Positions 27,470 to 36,423 of a stretch of DNA of 45,761 nucleotides are shown in pieces (the stretch's first letter is position 1; every line of letters begins with the position of its first letter). Made by a program: the position numbers and the translations under genes. The notes beneath the pieces are model-generated. The model had not been told where the DNA came from, made no database searches, and saw only the letters and a program-made list of their open reading frames with translations. Source of the DNA: Methylococcaceae bacterium (GTDB taxonomy: Bacteria > Pseudomonadota > Gammaproteobacteria > Methylococcales > Methylomonadaceae); assembly GCA_006844585.1 (NCBI GenBank), contig SPJM01000195.1, positions 1 through 45,761 on the forward strand, given 5' to 3'.

Positions 27470-27709
27470 CTATTTTTGATATTTTTTACGATATTGAGAG
27501 ACTGCAGCGGAAATCGCAGCTATGGTAGCGGATTCATTTCCGTTTGACGGGGAGGACATTTCAGGTTTGACTATTACCTGAGCCGGAAAAAAGCGATCTA
27601 CGACAACGCGCAATAAAGTAACCGCCAATACCAGAGCCGCCAAAAAAACAAATACGATAGCCATCCCGACTAACATCAGTTCAAATCCTGAACTCATCAT
27701 TTCGCTCAT
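27470..27709 (-). CDS. oadG: Oxaloacetate decarboxylase gamma subunit
   Basis: 79 residues: one membrane helix (~12-34, MLVGMAIVFVFLAALVLAVT), then a polar, flexible tail ending VSQYRKKYQK. This is the usual OadG design, a small membrane anchor joining alpha and beta. The motif ELMLVGMAIVFVFL is characteristic. First gene of the operon, 104 bp before oadA. Alternative starts at codons 4 or 5 cannot be excluded. Transcribed away from rnfB. Confidence 0.9.
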   Translation of the reverse strand: MSEMMSSGFELMLVGMAIVFVFLAALVLAVTLLRVVVDRFFPAQVIVKPEMSSPSNGNESATIAAISAAVSQYRKKYQK

Positions 27710-27740
27710 ATTACCAAATAATTAAGTTAAAATTATCCGC

Positions 27741-27769
27741 ATTATGCCGAAATTACAACTTTTAGACAA
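27741..27769 (-). promoter_or_regulatory. Candidate sigma-70 promoter of oadGAB
   Basis: On the minus strand TTGTCT is followed after 17 nt by CATAAT, about 30 nt before oadG. A second candidate -10 (TATAAT, plus-strand 27801-27806) lies further upstream with a poor -35. Matches to consensus only; no experimental support. Confidence 0.35.
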
Positions 27770-27821
27770 TAGCCAGGACATTTCACCGGCACTTGCCGCC
27801 ATTATAGACAACTCTATAAAT

Positions 27822-27857
27822 ATGTTAAATAACAATAAACTAACCTTAATTTAACAT
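27822..27857. promoter_or_regulatory. 9-bp inverted repeat in the divergent oad-rnf spacer (candidate operator)
   Basis: ATGTTAAAT (27822-27830) and its exact complement ATTTAACAT (27849-27857) are separated by 18 nt in the 389-bp AT-rich spacer between oadG and rnfB. Perfect 9-bp arms are unlikely to be mere noise but AT-rich DNA makes chance matches easier. It could bind a regulator shared by both operons. No other gene-like content is seen in the spacer. Confidence 0.4.
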
Positions 27858-28004
27858 AGTTTTGTTTATTTTATTCTTTGCTCCCTCCGCAAAACTTTTA
27901 CAAGCTACTGTATTTTAGCAACTATCCTCCGAACTTCTCTCAACCATCATGATCTAATCGCTATATTCACTTATCTTTTAAAGGGTTACAGAAAATTTGA
28001 ATTT

Positions 28005-28034
28005 TTGCTTATTCACCACCATATCTTGTAGAAT
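28005..28034 (+). promoter_or_regulatory. Candidate sigma-70 promoter of the rnf operon
   Basis: TTGCTT and TAGAAT separated by 18 nt, about 60 nt before the rnfB start. Consensus match is fair (4/6 and 5/6). Confidence 0.3.
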
Positions 28035-28098
28035 TAACTTAATCTCAAATCACCCTCTTCAAGAATTCATGGTCTTACTCTAAAATTGGACAGTTAAA

Positions 28099-28983
28099 TT
28101 GATTTCCAGTATTGTTACCGCCGCACTTTTTATGATTGCCCTAGGCATTACTTTGGCAATCATACTTGCTATTGCAAATAAAAAATTATTTGTATTCGAA
28201 GACCCGCGCATTGAAGAAGTAGACGACATGTTGCCGCAGGCGCAATGCGGCGCGTGCGGCGTACCCGGATGTCGGCCTTTCGCTGAAGCCGTGGTCGGCG
28301 GCGAAAAAAACCCATCCGATTGCACAGTCAACAGCCCGGAAGGCAATGCCGATATTGCCGCCTATTTGGGGGTCAGCATGGAGGCCAAAGAAAAAGTGGT
28401 GGCCCGTTTGGCCTGCACTGGCGGCACCCATGTTGCGCGAACTCGGGCTAAGTATCAAGGCATGAAATCCTGTCAAGCGGCGTCGGTGGTTTCAGGCGGC
28501 GGCAAGGGCTGTCATTGGGGTTGTTTGGGTCTGGGCGATTGCGACGATGTCTGCGATTTTGATGCTATCTATATGGATGAACACGGCTTGCCGATTGTCA
28601 TTGAAGATAAATGCACAGCCTGTAACGACTGTGTTGAGGTTTGCCCCAAAGACCTATTTTCTTTACAACCTGTCAGCCACAAATTATTTGTCGCTTGCAA
28701 AAGCCAGTCCGTAGGGGACTTGGCTTTGGCCGAATGCGAGGTCGCCTGTACGGCTTGTGAAAAATGCGTGGTTGATGCGCCGGAAGGATTAATTGAAATT
28801 AAAAACAATTTGGCCGTCATTGATTATCAAAAATATGATCGTTTTGACATTGATCGCACCCCGATTGAGCGCTGCCCGACCGGCGCCATTGTCTGGATAG
28901 ACAACAAATTGGGCACAACGCGATCCAGTATCGGTAGGGAAGCCAAAAGATCCAACCGCACAGACGCCCTGCCCTTAGGTTGA
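28099..28983 (+). CDS. rnfB: RnfB, anaerobe-type multi-cluster electron-transfer subunit
   Basis: 294 residues from TTG 28099; no ATG is possible upstream because of an in-frame stop at 28081, and the N-terminal membrane helix fits the family. After the helix comes the Fe-S domain with C50, C53, C58 (QCGACGVPGC). A region GCHWGCLGLGDCDDVCDFDAI and then C172, C175, C178, C182 (CTACNDCVEVCPKD) follow, and CTACEKCVVDAPEG (C217, C220, C223). This long layout is that of clostridial/Bacteroides RnfB rather than the ~190-residue E. coli RsxB. The third ferredoxin module lacks its fourth Cys (Ala instead) and the expected final CxxCxxC is KYDRFDID, so at least one cluster is probably lost. RnfB is thought to take electrons from ferredoxin and pass them to RnfC. 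First gene of the operon. Confidence 0.93.
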   Translation: MISSIVTAALFMIALGITLAIILAIANKKLFVFEDPRIEEVDDMLPQAQCGACGVPGCRPFAEAVVGGEKNPSDCTVNSPEGNADIAAYLGVSMEAKEKVVARLACTGGTHVARTRAKYQGMKSCQAASVVSGGGKGCHWGCLGLGDCDDVCDFDAIYMDEHGLPIVIEDKCTACNDCVEVCPKDLFSLQPVSHKLFVACKSQSVGDLALAECEVACTACEKCVVDAPEGLIEIKNNLAVIDYQKYDRFDIDRTPIERCPTGAIVWIDNKLGTTRSSIGREAKRSNRTDALPLG

Positions 28984-29001
28984 GCAAACAATTCGACTGC
29001 T

Positions 29002-29095
29002 AAGGAACGTGAATTTTATTCTCGTTCCTAACCTCCGTTAAAAGGCATCGAAATTTTGGCCGTTTAGGACTGAGAATGAAATAAAATTCTCAGTC
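29002..29095. repeat. Pair of related hairpins between rnfB and the PFOR-like gene
   Basis: Hairpin 1 is GGAACG..CGTTCC (29004-29028). Hairpin 2 has a perfect 10-bp stem GACTGAGAAT/ATTCTCAGTC with an 8-nt loop (29068-29095). The two share the core AGGA-YGAGAAT-AAAATTC in opposite orientation, so they look like two inverted copies of one short repeat. They lie inside the operon and could stabilise or attenuate the transcript after rnfB. Confidence 0.6.
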
Positions 29096-29160
29096 ATTAA
29101 CATCATTTCAAATACAAATATTTATTATTAGTTGGCATTTCTGAGTAGAAAAGGAATCTT

Positions 29161-32100
29161 ATGGCTTTTTTTGGCAAATCAAAAGAAACAAAAGCAATTA
29201 AATACCCCGGCATTCGCATCGCAGTAAACGGTCGTTCCGCAGTCCTCATGAATGAAGGCCAAGCCAGTATCGCCGCCGGTTTTGTTTCCACGCCTGAAAA
29301 TTTGTCTTTGTCCGCTTATTGGGAAAAAGCGAAAACCCTGCCCAGTTATGCCGACCTGCACATCCCGAATGCGGCTGCCGCCAATTCGATAGGCGGTTGT
29401 GTTGGCTTATCGCTTACCGGCATGCGTTGCAGTTATTATTGCGGCAACCAGGAATTCGGCGAAATCCAACAATCTTTAACCGCTGCGGTAGGTAAAAGAC
29501 TGCCTTTGCTGATTCATCTCACTGCCCAATCGGTCGCCAAATCGACTCATAATCAGCAATGCAGCCACGACAACTATCACAGTCTGGATAACACCGGTGC
29601 CCTGCAATTGTTCGCGCATAACGCCCAGAGCGCCGCCGATTTAAGCATTATCGGACGTAAAATTGCTGAATTATCGCTTAACCCCGTGGTCATCGCACAA
29701 GACGGCGAATCAACCGCCGAACTGATCGAAACGGTGGATTTAGCCGAACGAGAATTGCTTAAAGAGTTTCTGGGACAACCGGATGACCTGATCGACGCCC
29801 CAACGCCTTCGCAACGCTTATTGTACGGCGAAAAAAGACGCCGAGCACCGTTGATCTGGGATGTCGATAACCCATTGATGACCGGCGCGTCCGCCGATTC
29901 TAATGCGTATATGCATTCCACCGCAGCGCAACGCCCTTATTTTTTCGATCACCTTGCCGAAATCACCCAACAATGCATGGATGAGTGGCATGAATTAACC
30001 GGTCGCCAATACCAAAGAATCAAACTCAATGATACGCAAGCAGCTGAATATTTAATTATCACCCAGGGCGGCGCTTACCACGCCGCATCCGCTGTGGCTG
30101 AACATTTAAACGAAATTCGCAATATTAAGATTTCAGTCGCCGATATGACCTTGTTTCGCCCGTTTCCCGGCGATATTATCGGTCGCATCGTCAAAGCCAA
30201 AAAAGGCGTTTTGATTCTGGAGCGCACCGACCAACCATTAGCGGAAGATTTACCGATTATCCGAGCAGTGCGGGCGACCATCGGCAAATGCCTGGAAAAC
30301 GGTCGCCATCCTGAAAAACCGCCGCATGCCGATCATGCCGCTTATCAGCAATTGGACGATGCCCCTGTCTTATATTCCGGTTGCTACGGTCTGGGCGGTC
30401 GAGAATTGCAGTTCACCGACATTATTGCCGCCATCGATAATATGATTGCAGGCGATTCGCAAAAAAAGTTTTTTTACCTAGGGCTTTCTTTCCATCGTTT
30501 AACGCCGATCACCCCCAAACAAGAAGTCCAAATTCAACAGGTTGAAGAAGCTTATCCCGGCTTGCGCGAAATGACCTTAACCTTGCCGCACACTGGCAAC
30601 TGGTTCGCCGCCGACCCGCTTTCGCTGCGCTTTGAGTCCACAGCCGACCACGGCGTTTATGCCGCCGGTGAAAACATGGCATTATGCTTATTCAATGCCT
30701 TAGATTTACCCATCAAATCACTACCGTTAAATAATCCGCAAGCCCAAGGGCAAACACAGCGTTATTTATTGGCGGCCTCTGAGCAAGAGCTGATTTTAAA
30801 TACGCAAACGCCGGTGACAACGCTTTTAATTAGCGACGCCAATGTTTTTAATCATAGCGACCCGTTACCCGGACTGGTAAAACACGGCAATTTGATTCTG
30901 CAAAGCCGATTGAGTTCAGCGCAAGAGGTTTGGCGCTCGCTGCCGACGCATATTCAAAAATTCATTAGTAATAAAGAAATTAATTGTTATTTTATTAATG
31001 CCGAACAAATCAGCGAAGATGTATCGGATGCCGCCGCTCAGCCTAATTCTTTGGCGGCCGCCGTTTTATCCGGCGCTTTTTTGAAAATCGCCGCCCTACC
31101 GGAAACCGCTGACGCCGAAGACATCTTAAAACAATTAATCTCTATTTATCAGGAAAGACTGACGCCATTCAATAAGCAAAGCGGTTCAACCTATGAAAAC
31201 GCCATTCAGCGCGGCTATGCTGAATTAGCCGCCATCGATCATACACAAATGACAGTAGGCGATATTGAGCCGGACAATACCGCCCAATCGGCAAACATCA
31301 TACCGCTCAAATTGCAGCAACGCCCGGCCAATGACCATCCTATTTCGGATGTACACCGCTTTTGGAATCATACCGGCTATACCTACATCAGCAAAAACGC
31401 TCAAAAAACATTGGTTGATCCCTTTATCGCCACCGGCGCCATTCCCGCCGCCACCGGCATGTTTAGAGATATGACCACAATGCGCCGCGAACACCCGGTA
31501 TGGATTCCTGAAAACTGCACGGCTTGCGGGGATTGTTATACCTATTGCCCGGACAGCGCGATTCCCGGCTTAATCAACACAGTCGGCGAAGTTTTTGAAA
31601 CCAATATCAAACGCATTGAACGTGAAGGCAAAACAGTTAAACATTTGCGCCGGGCGATTCGCATGGTTGAAAAAAAATACCACCAATTAGCGACCGGCAA
31701 AACCGAAGGCGACAATTTAAAACCGGTTTTCGCCAAAGCCATCGGCGAAACCATTAAGGAATATCCGGATCACAGCCAGGAAGCCGTTCATCAAGAGTTT
31801 GAATGGTTTAAAGACGCGATGGGCGATTTTAAATTCGCTTTAACCAAACCTTATCACGACGCCATGAATAAGCGCCAAGCCAATAGCGGCGGCCTTTATT
31901 CCATTACCATTGACCCTTATGCCTGTAAAGGCTGCATGGAATGCGTCAAAGAATGTGAAGACGGCGCGCTAAAAGCGGAAATTCAAACGACGGATAGCGT
32001 TGAAACCTTACGCCGCGACTGGGATTACTGGATGGATTTACCCACGTCCAACGATAAATTCAGCCGCATTGATGATTTGGACGAAAAAATCGGCGCTTTG

Positions 32101-34035
32101 CATACTTTAATGCAAGATAAACGCAATTACCGTTCTTTTTCGGCAGGCGATAACGCGCATCCCGGTAATGGCGAAAAGTCGTCGGTTCATTTGTTCACCG
32201 CCACAATAACCGCCTTGATGCAGGGACGAGTGAAAAAACATTGTCGCCACATCAACCAGCTTATCAATGATATGGAGCGGCATATTCGCCTGAAACTGGC
32301 GGAAAACCTGGATATCAGCGATGCCGATGCGATTGAAGATGCGCTGGAACAAAACAAAAACGTCGATTTAACCCTGGCGCGTTTAAGCGCGGTGCTGGAT
32401 GAAACCAAAGGCACTTTTCCGATTGATAAAGACTGGCTGAAATGGGCCAGCCAAATTGTCGTCAAACTCAGACACTTGAAATGGCAATATGAAATCGGCG
32501 ACAGCGGTGAAGGTCGAGCCGCCATGGGCATCAGCAACAGCGCCGACCAAACCGGTTCATGGGGCGGTCACTATCCTTACAACCCCTACCCGTTTCCGTG
32601 GGCGAGTCACCTTTATCAAGACGCGCCCGCAGTCGCGCTGGGTCTATTCGAAGGCCATATGGTTAAAATGGCTGAAGGCTTTAAAACCATGCGCACAGCG
32701 GAGCTGGAAATCGCCGGTCAATACGACAGAGAATTCCATGATGCCTATTTCAAAGCTTTCAATTGGCAACAATTCAGCGATGAAGAATACAAACTGTGTC
32801 CGCCGGTGGTTTGCATCGGCGGCGCAAACGCTTTAAGCGACAACGGTTTTCATAATTTATCACGCGCCATCAGTTCCGGCGCGCCGTTGAAAGTTTTATT
32901 GCTCAACAACCATGAACTGAACCAGTCTAAAGAAATCAGTCTGATTGCCATGGCTCACCAGCAATGTTTTGTCTTGCAAAGCGCACAATCGCATCTTAAT
33001 CATCTGTTGGAAGGTTATATCGACGGCTTGAACTACCCAGGCGCAGCGATTTTCAATATCTATGCCGCCAACCAGAAAGTTCACGGCATAGCCGATGATA
33101 TGGCCACCCGACAAAGCAAAATGGCCGTTGAGTCGCGCGCTTTTCCGCTGCTCAGTTTCAATCCGGATAACGGCTCAACCTGGAAGAAATGCCTATCATT
33201 ACAAGGCAACCCCGGCATAGAGCAAACCTGGAGTCAGTTTACCCTGGAATATACCGATGAATACGGCAACCAGGAAAAAATGCAACTGCCGTTTACTTTA
33301 GCCGACTGGGCATTAAGCGAAGGCCGCTTTAATGCGTATTTCTCGGTGATTCCTCAACAACAATGGGATGAAGATACCTGTTCGTTCCATGAATTTGTGC
33401 AGCTGTCAGAAGCCGACCGTGAAGGCCAGATCCCCTTTGTTTGGGCGATTAATCCCGACAACAATCAATTATTAAAAATGCAGGTTGCGCCTAAAATTGT
33501 TGAACTAGCCACAAATGCGCAACAATATTGGACATTATTGAAAGGGCTTACCGGCGATGACGAAAAAATCGACCCGCAAGCCATTGCCGACAACGCCAAA
33601 GCGGAAGCGGCGCAAACCTTAGTTTCAGGCTTGATGAATCTGGTCACCGATGGAAATGCCGAAGATTTGCTGAAAGCGATCAGCTCGGCGCCGAGCAGTA
33701 ATATTGCGATTGCGACCCCCACTGCAGCGGCTTCAACCGCAGCGACGGATGCGGCTCCGGCGGCAGCGCCCGCCAACAGCAGCGGCCATGATGCGGTATG
33801 GATCGAAACCCCGGATTGCACAACCTGCGATGAATGCGTGGATATTAACCCGAATATTTTTCAATACAACGATGAGAAAAAAGCCGTTGTCGTCAATCCG
33901 ACGGCGGGCACTTTTGCCGATATCGTCAAGGCGGCTGAAAAATGTACGGCGGTGATTATTCATCCAGGCACGCCCTGGAACCCTAATGAGGCTAATTTAG
34001 ATAAATTAATTAAACGGGCGGAAAAGTTTCAATAA
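29161..34035 (+). CDS. Giant PFOR-like 2-oxoacid:ferredoxin oxidoreductase homologue with C-terminal ferredoxin domain, probably thiamine-independent
   Basis: 1624 residues, starting after AAAAGGAATCTT. It follows the single-chain pyruvate:ferredoxin oxidoreductase plan: alpha N-terminal domain (~15-215), domain II (~290-405), gamma domain (~415-690, GCYGLGGRELQFTDII), two 4Fe-4S motifs (C786/C789/C792/C796, CTACGDCYTYCP; C922/C925/C928/C932, CKGCMECVKECE), and the beta thiamine domain (~1080-1330). A ~30-residue Ala-rich linker then leads to an extra single-cluster ferredoxin (C1553, C1556, C1559, C1595). By eye the thiamine GDG motif is GGANALSDNG (1220-1229), and the active Glu near residue 75-80 is replaced (AAANSIGG). 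So it may only move electrons. Its stop overlaps the rnfC start by one base. It sits between rnfB and rnfC, unlike textbook Rnf operons. Confidence 0.85.
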   Translation: MAFFGKSKETKAIKYPGIRIAVNGRSAVLMNEGQASIAAGFVSTPENLSLSAYWEKAKTLPSYADLHIPNAAAANSIGGCVGLSLTGMRCSYYCGNQEFGEIQQSLTAAVGKRLPLLIHLTAQSVAKSTHNQQCSHDNYHSLDNTGALQLFAHNAQSAADLSIIGRKIAELSLNPVVIAQDGESTAELIETVDLAERELLKEFLGQPDDLIDAPTPSQRLLYGEKRRRAPLIWDVDNPLMTGASADSNAYMHSTAAQRPYFFDHLAEITQQCMDEWHELTGRQYQRIKLNDTQAAEYLIITQGGAYHAASAVAEHLNEIRNIKISVADMTLFRPFPGDIIGRIVKAKKGVLILERTDQPLAEDLPIIRAVRATIGKCLENGRHPEKPPHADHAAYQQLDDAPVLYSGCYGLGGRELQFTDIIAAIDNMIAGDSQKKFFYLGLSFHRLTPITPKQEVQIQQVEEAYPGLREMTLTLPHTGNWFAADPLSLRFESTADHGVYAAGENMALCLFNALDLPIKSLPLNNPQAQGQTQRYLLAASEQELILNTQTPVTTLLISDANVFNHSDPLPGLVKHGNLILQSRLSSAQEVWRSLPTHIQKFISNKEINCYFINAEQISEDVSDAAAQPNSLAAAVLSGAFLKIAALPETADAEDILKQLISIYQERLTPFNKQSGSTYENAIQRGYAELAAIDHTQMTVGDIEPDNTAQSANIIPLKLQQRPANDHPISDVHRFWNHTGYTYISKNAQKTLVDPFIATGAIPAATGMFRDMTTMRREHPVWIPENCTACGDCYTYCPDSAIPGLINTVGEVFETNIKRIEREGKTVKHLRRAIRMVEKKYHQLATGKTEGDNLKPVFAKAIGETIKEYPDHSQEAVHQEFEWFKDAMGDFKFALTKPYHDAMNKRQANSGGLYSITIDPYACKGCMECVKECEDGALKAEIQTTDSVETLRRDWDYWMDLPTSNDKFSRIDDLDEKIGALHTLMQDKRNYRSFSAGDNAHPGNGEKSSVHLFTATITALMQGRVKKHCRHINQLINDMERHIRLKLAENLDISDADAIEDALEQNKNVDLTLARLSAVLDETKGTFPIDKDWLKWASQIVVKLRHLKWQYEIGDSGEGRAAMGISNSADQTGSWGGHYPYNPYPFPWASHLYQDAPAVALGLFEGHMVKMAEGFKTMRTAELEIAGQYDREFHDAYFKAFNWQQFSDEEYKLCPPVVCIGGANALSDNGFHNLSRAISSGAPLKVLLLNNHELNQSKEISLIAMAHQQCFVLQSAQSHLNHLLEGYIDGLNYPGAAIFNIYAANQKVHGIADDMATRQSKMAVESRAFPLLSFNPDNGSTWKKCLSLQGNPGIEQTWSQFTLEYTDEYGNQEKMQLPFTLADWALSEGRFNAYFSVIPQQQWDEDTCSFHEFVQLSEADREGQIPFVWAINPDNNQLLKMQVAPKIVELATNAQQYWTLLKGLTGDDEKIDPQAIADNAKAEAAQTLVSGLMNLVTDGNAEDLLKAISSAPSSNIAIATPTAAASTAATDAAPAAAPANSSGHDAVWIETPDCTTCDECVDINPNIFQYNDEKKAVVVNPTAGTFADIVKAAEKCTAVIIHPGTPWNPNEANLDKLIKRAEKFQ

Positions 34036-35378
34036 TGGGCTTATTTGAATTTTTTGGCAAAAAAACCTTTCCTCACGGCATCCATCCGCCTGAGTATAAA
34101 GAAGTCACCAGCCGCAAAGAAACCATGCGGATACCGTTTCCTGAGGAAATCGTTTTACCCTTAACCCAGCACATCGGCGCGCCTGCTGTGCCGGTGGTGC
34201 ATAAAGGTCAATTCGTCGAGCGCGGACAACTAGTCGCCAAGGCTGCTGAAAAAGCTTTATCATCACCGATATACGCCTCGGTAAGCGGCACTATCAAGGA
34301 TATAGATTTAATGCCGGGCACCAAAGGCCCGATCCGCTCAATTGTGATCAGCACTTCGCCAGCTTCAGCGCAAATACCGATTGAAGGCGAATATCAAGAC
34401 TATCAACAAATGGATAGCAGCGAAATCCCTCAAGCGGTGCAAGCAACAGGTATGGTCGGATTGGGCGGCGCCGGTTTTCCGACTTACGTCAAAATGATGC
34501 CGCCTAAGGATAACCCAATCCATACAATCGTGATCAACGGCTGCGAATGCGAACCCTTCTTGACCACCGATCACCGCATCATGTTGGAAAAAATTCACAA
34601 CATGATTACCGGCATTAATATCGCTTTAAAAGCAATCGGCGCGCCGAAAGCGATTATCGGCATTGAAGATAATAAGTTGGACGTTTTAGAAGAAATCAAG
34701 CCGCATTTGCCGAAAGACGGTACTATCGAAATAGAGGCCGTGAAAACCAAATATCCGCAGGGCGCAGAAAAAATGCTGGTCAAATCGCTATTGGATATAG
34801 AAATTCCAACCGGCGCTTTGCCCTCCTCCATTGGTTTGGCGATATTCAATGTAACGACCATGGCCGAACTGGGCGATTTATTTCCCAGCCAACGCGGTTT
34901 GATTGAGCGCATCATCACCGTTACCGGAGAAAACCTGGAGCACCCCGGCAATTATTTGGTGCCTATCGGCACCCCGCTCAAACATATTATCAAATACGTC
35001 GGTTTTCATGATGTCGAGGCGGAAGTGATTTTAGGGGGACCGATGATGGGGCACCCGGTAGCCTCACTGGATATTCCCACAGTTAAAGCAACCGGCGCCG
35101 TGTTAATTCTGGATAAACAGGCTATCCGCAGCGATGAAATTCAACCTTGCATCAAATGCTCACAATGCCTGCAAGCCTGTCCCATCAATTTGAATCCATC
35201 TGAACTGGGACAATTGGCCAGCATGCGCCGCTACGATGTGATGGAAGAAAAATATCATTTAAATGATTGCTTTGAATGCGGTTGCTGTAGTTATGTTTGT
35301 CCGTCAAATATTCCGTTGGTGCAATATTTCAGAATTGCCAAGCTATTGAATCGACAAAGGCATATGCAAAATGGCTAA
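34035..35378 (+). CDS. rnfC: RnfC, NADH-binding subunit of the Rnf complex
   Basis: 447 residues, the compact form without the long Ala/Lys-rich tail of E. coli RsxC. N-terminal barrel-like region (HGIHPPEYKEVTS), then the NADH/FMN fold (GLGGAGFPTYVKM, NGCECEPFLTTDHR, GGPMMGHPV), then two 4Fe-4S motifs CIKCSQCLQACPINLNP and CFECGCCSYVCPSNIPLV. It carries FMN and NADH and exchanges electrons with RnfB or RnfD/G at the cytoplasmic face. Start overlaps the PFOR-like stop by one base; the end overlaps rnfD by 8 bp. Confidence 0.96.
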   Translation: MGLFEFFGKKTFPHGIHPPEYKEVTSRKETMRIPFPEEIVLPLTQHIGAPAVPVVHKGQFVERGQLVAKAAEKALSSPIYASVSGTIKDIDLMPGTKGPIRSIVISTSPASAQIPIEGEYQDYQQMDSSEIPQAVQATGMVGLGGAGFPTYVKMMPPKDNPIHTIVINGCECEPFLTTDHRIMLEKIHNMITGINIALKAIGAPKAIIGIEDNKLDVLEEIKPHLPKDGTIEIEAVKTKYPQGAEKMLVKSLLDIEIPTGALPSSIGLAIFNVTTMAELGDLFPSQRGLIERIITVTGENLEHPGNYLVPIGTPLKHIIKYVGFHDVEAEVILGGPMMGHPVASLDIPTVKATGAVLILDKQAIRSDEIQPCIKCSQCLQACPINLNPSELGQLASMRRYDVMEEKYHLNDCFECGCCSYVCPSNIPLVQYFRIAKLLNRQRHMQNG

Positions 35379-36423
35379 AGACCAAACCCAATTCGATATC
35401 AGCACCTCGCCGTTCATTCGCCGAGCGCCGACTGTTGCGCAAATCATGCGTAACGTGGTTTATGCATTAATGCCTTTGGCCGTTTTCGCAGTGCATCATT
35501 TCGGCATCAGCGCCTTGGCCTTAATCATTGCCACCACGCTATCCTGTGTATTGACTGAACATCTGTTTTGCAAATTGTCGCACAAAAAAACCACAATAGG
35601 CGACGCCAGCGCTGTCATCACCGGTTTATTGCTGGCCTTGACCCTACCCCCCGGATTTCCTTTGTGGATGGGTGCAGTGGGCGGTTTTGTCGCTATCGCG
35701 ATGGGCAAAACCCTATTCGGCGGCATCGGCTTTAATGTATTTAATCCGGCATTAGTCGGCAGGGCTTTTTTACAAGCGGCTTTTCCGGTTTCCATCACCA
35801 CCTGGACGCCCGCTCATGTAGATAATCGCTTCGTTGAATTTATTCCATCCAGTCTGGCCTGGCCATTTATGAAGCCGGTTTCAACCACTGAATGGACGGT
35901 GCAAATGGCGACTGACGGCTTTACCGGCGCAACGCCTTTGGCATTGATGAAATTCCAGGGGATTTTTACCGATAGTTGGGATTTATTCATCGGCTTAACC
36001 GCTGGCTCAGTCGGCGAACCGTCTTCCTTGCTGATTTTATTATGCGGCGCTTATTTAGTTTTTCGCAAAATGCTCGATTGGCGCATTCCCGCCGCTGTTA
36101 TATTAGGCACAGTGCTGTGCTCGGCAATTTTCTATTTCATTGATAGCCAGCAATATCCCTCGCCCACGTTTATGATTTTTTCCGGCGGCCTGATGTTTGC
36201 CGCAGTATTCATGGCCAGCGATATGGTCGCCTCACCGGTTACTCCCTTAGGCATTCTGATTTTCGGCTTGCTAGTGGGCTTTTTAACGGTGATTATTCGC
36301 TTGTTCGGCGGTTTAACGGAAGCCGTCATGTACGCCATTCTTTTCGGCAATGCCGCGACGCCGTTAATTGAAAGCTATACCCAACCGCGTGTTTACGGCG
36401 AAACCCGAAAGGTGAAGAAATGA
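35371..36423 (+). CDS. rnfD: RnfD, flavin-bearing membrane subunit
   Basis: 350 residues with about nine membrane segments. The covalent FMN threonine site GATPLALMK is visible with T188. Other family segments: LLLALTLPPGFPLWMGAVGG, GIGFNVFNPALVGRAFL and PVTPLGILIFG. Together with RnfA, E and G it forms the membrane core that links electron flow to Na+ or H+ transport. Overlaps rnfC by 8 bp and rnfG by 4 bp. Confidence 0.96.
   Translation: MAKDQTQFDISTSPFIRRAPTVAQIMRNVVYALMPLAVFAVHHFGISALALIIATTLSCVLTEHLFCKLSHKKTTIGDASAVITGLLLALTLPPGFPLWMGAVGGFVAIAMGKTLFGGIGFNVFNPALVGRAFLQAAFPVSITTWTPAHVDNRFVEFIPSSLAWPFMKPVSTTEWTVQMATDGFTGATPLALMKFQGIFTDSWDLFIGLTAGSVGEPSSLLILLCGAYLVFRKMLDWRIPAAVILGTVLCSAIFYFIDSQQYPSPTFMIFSGGLMFAAVFMASDMVASPVTPLGILIFGLLVGFLTVIIRLFGGLTEAVMYAILFGNAATPLIESYTQPRVYGETRKVKK

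Noticed and set aside
29161-34035. Calling the large gene plain nifJ/pyruvate:ferredoxin oxidoreductase
   Set aside because: The architecture fits, but the thiamine motif and active Glu are not seen, so a catalytic name would overstate the evidence.
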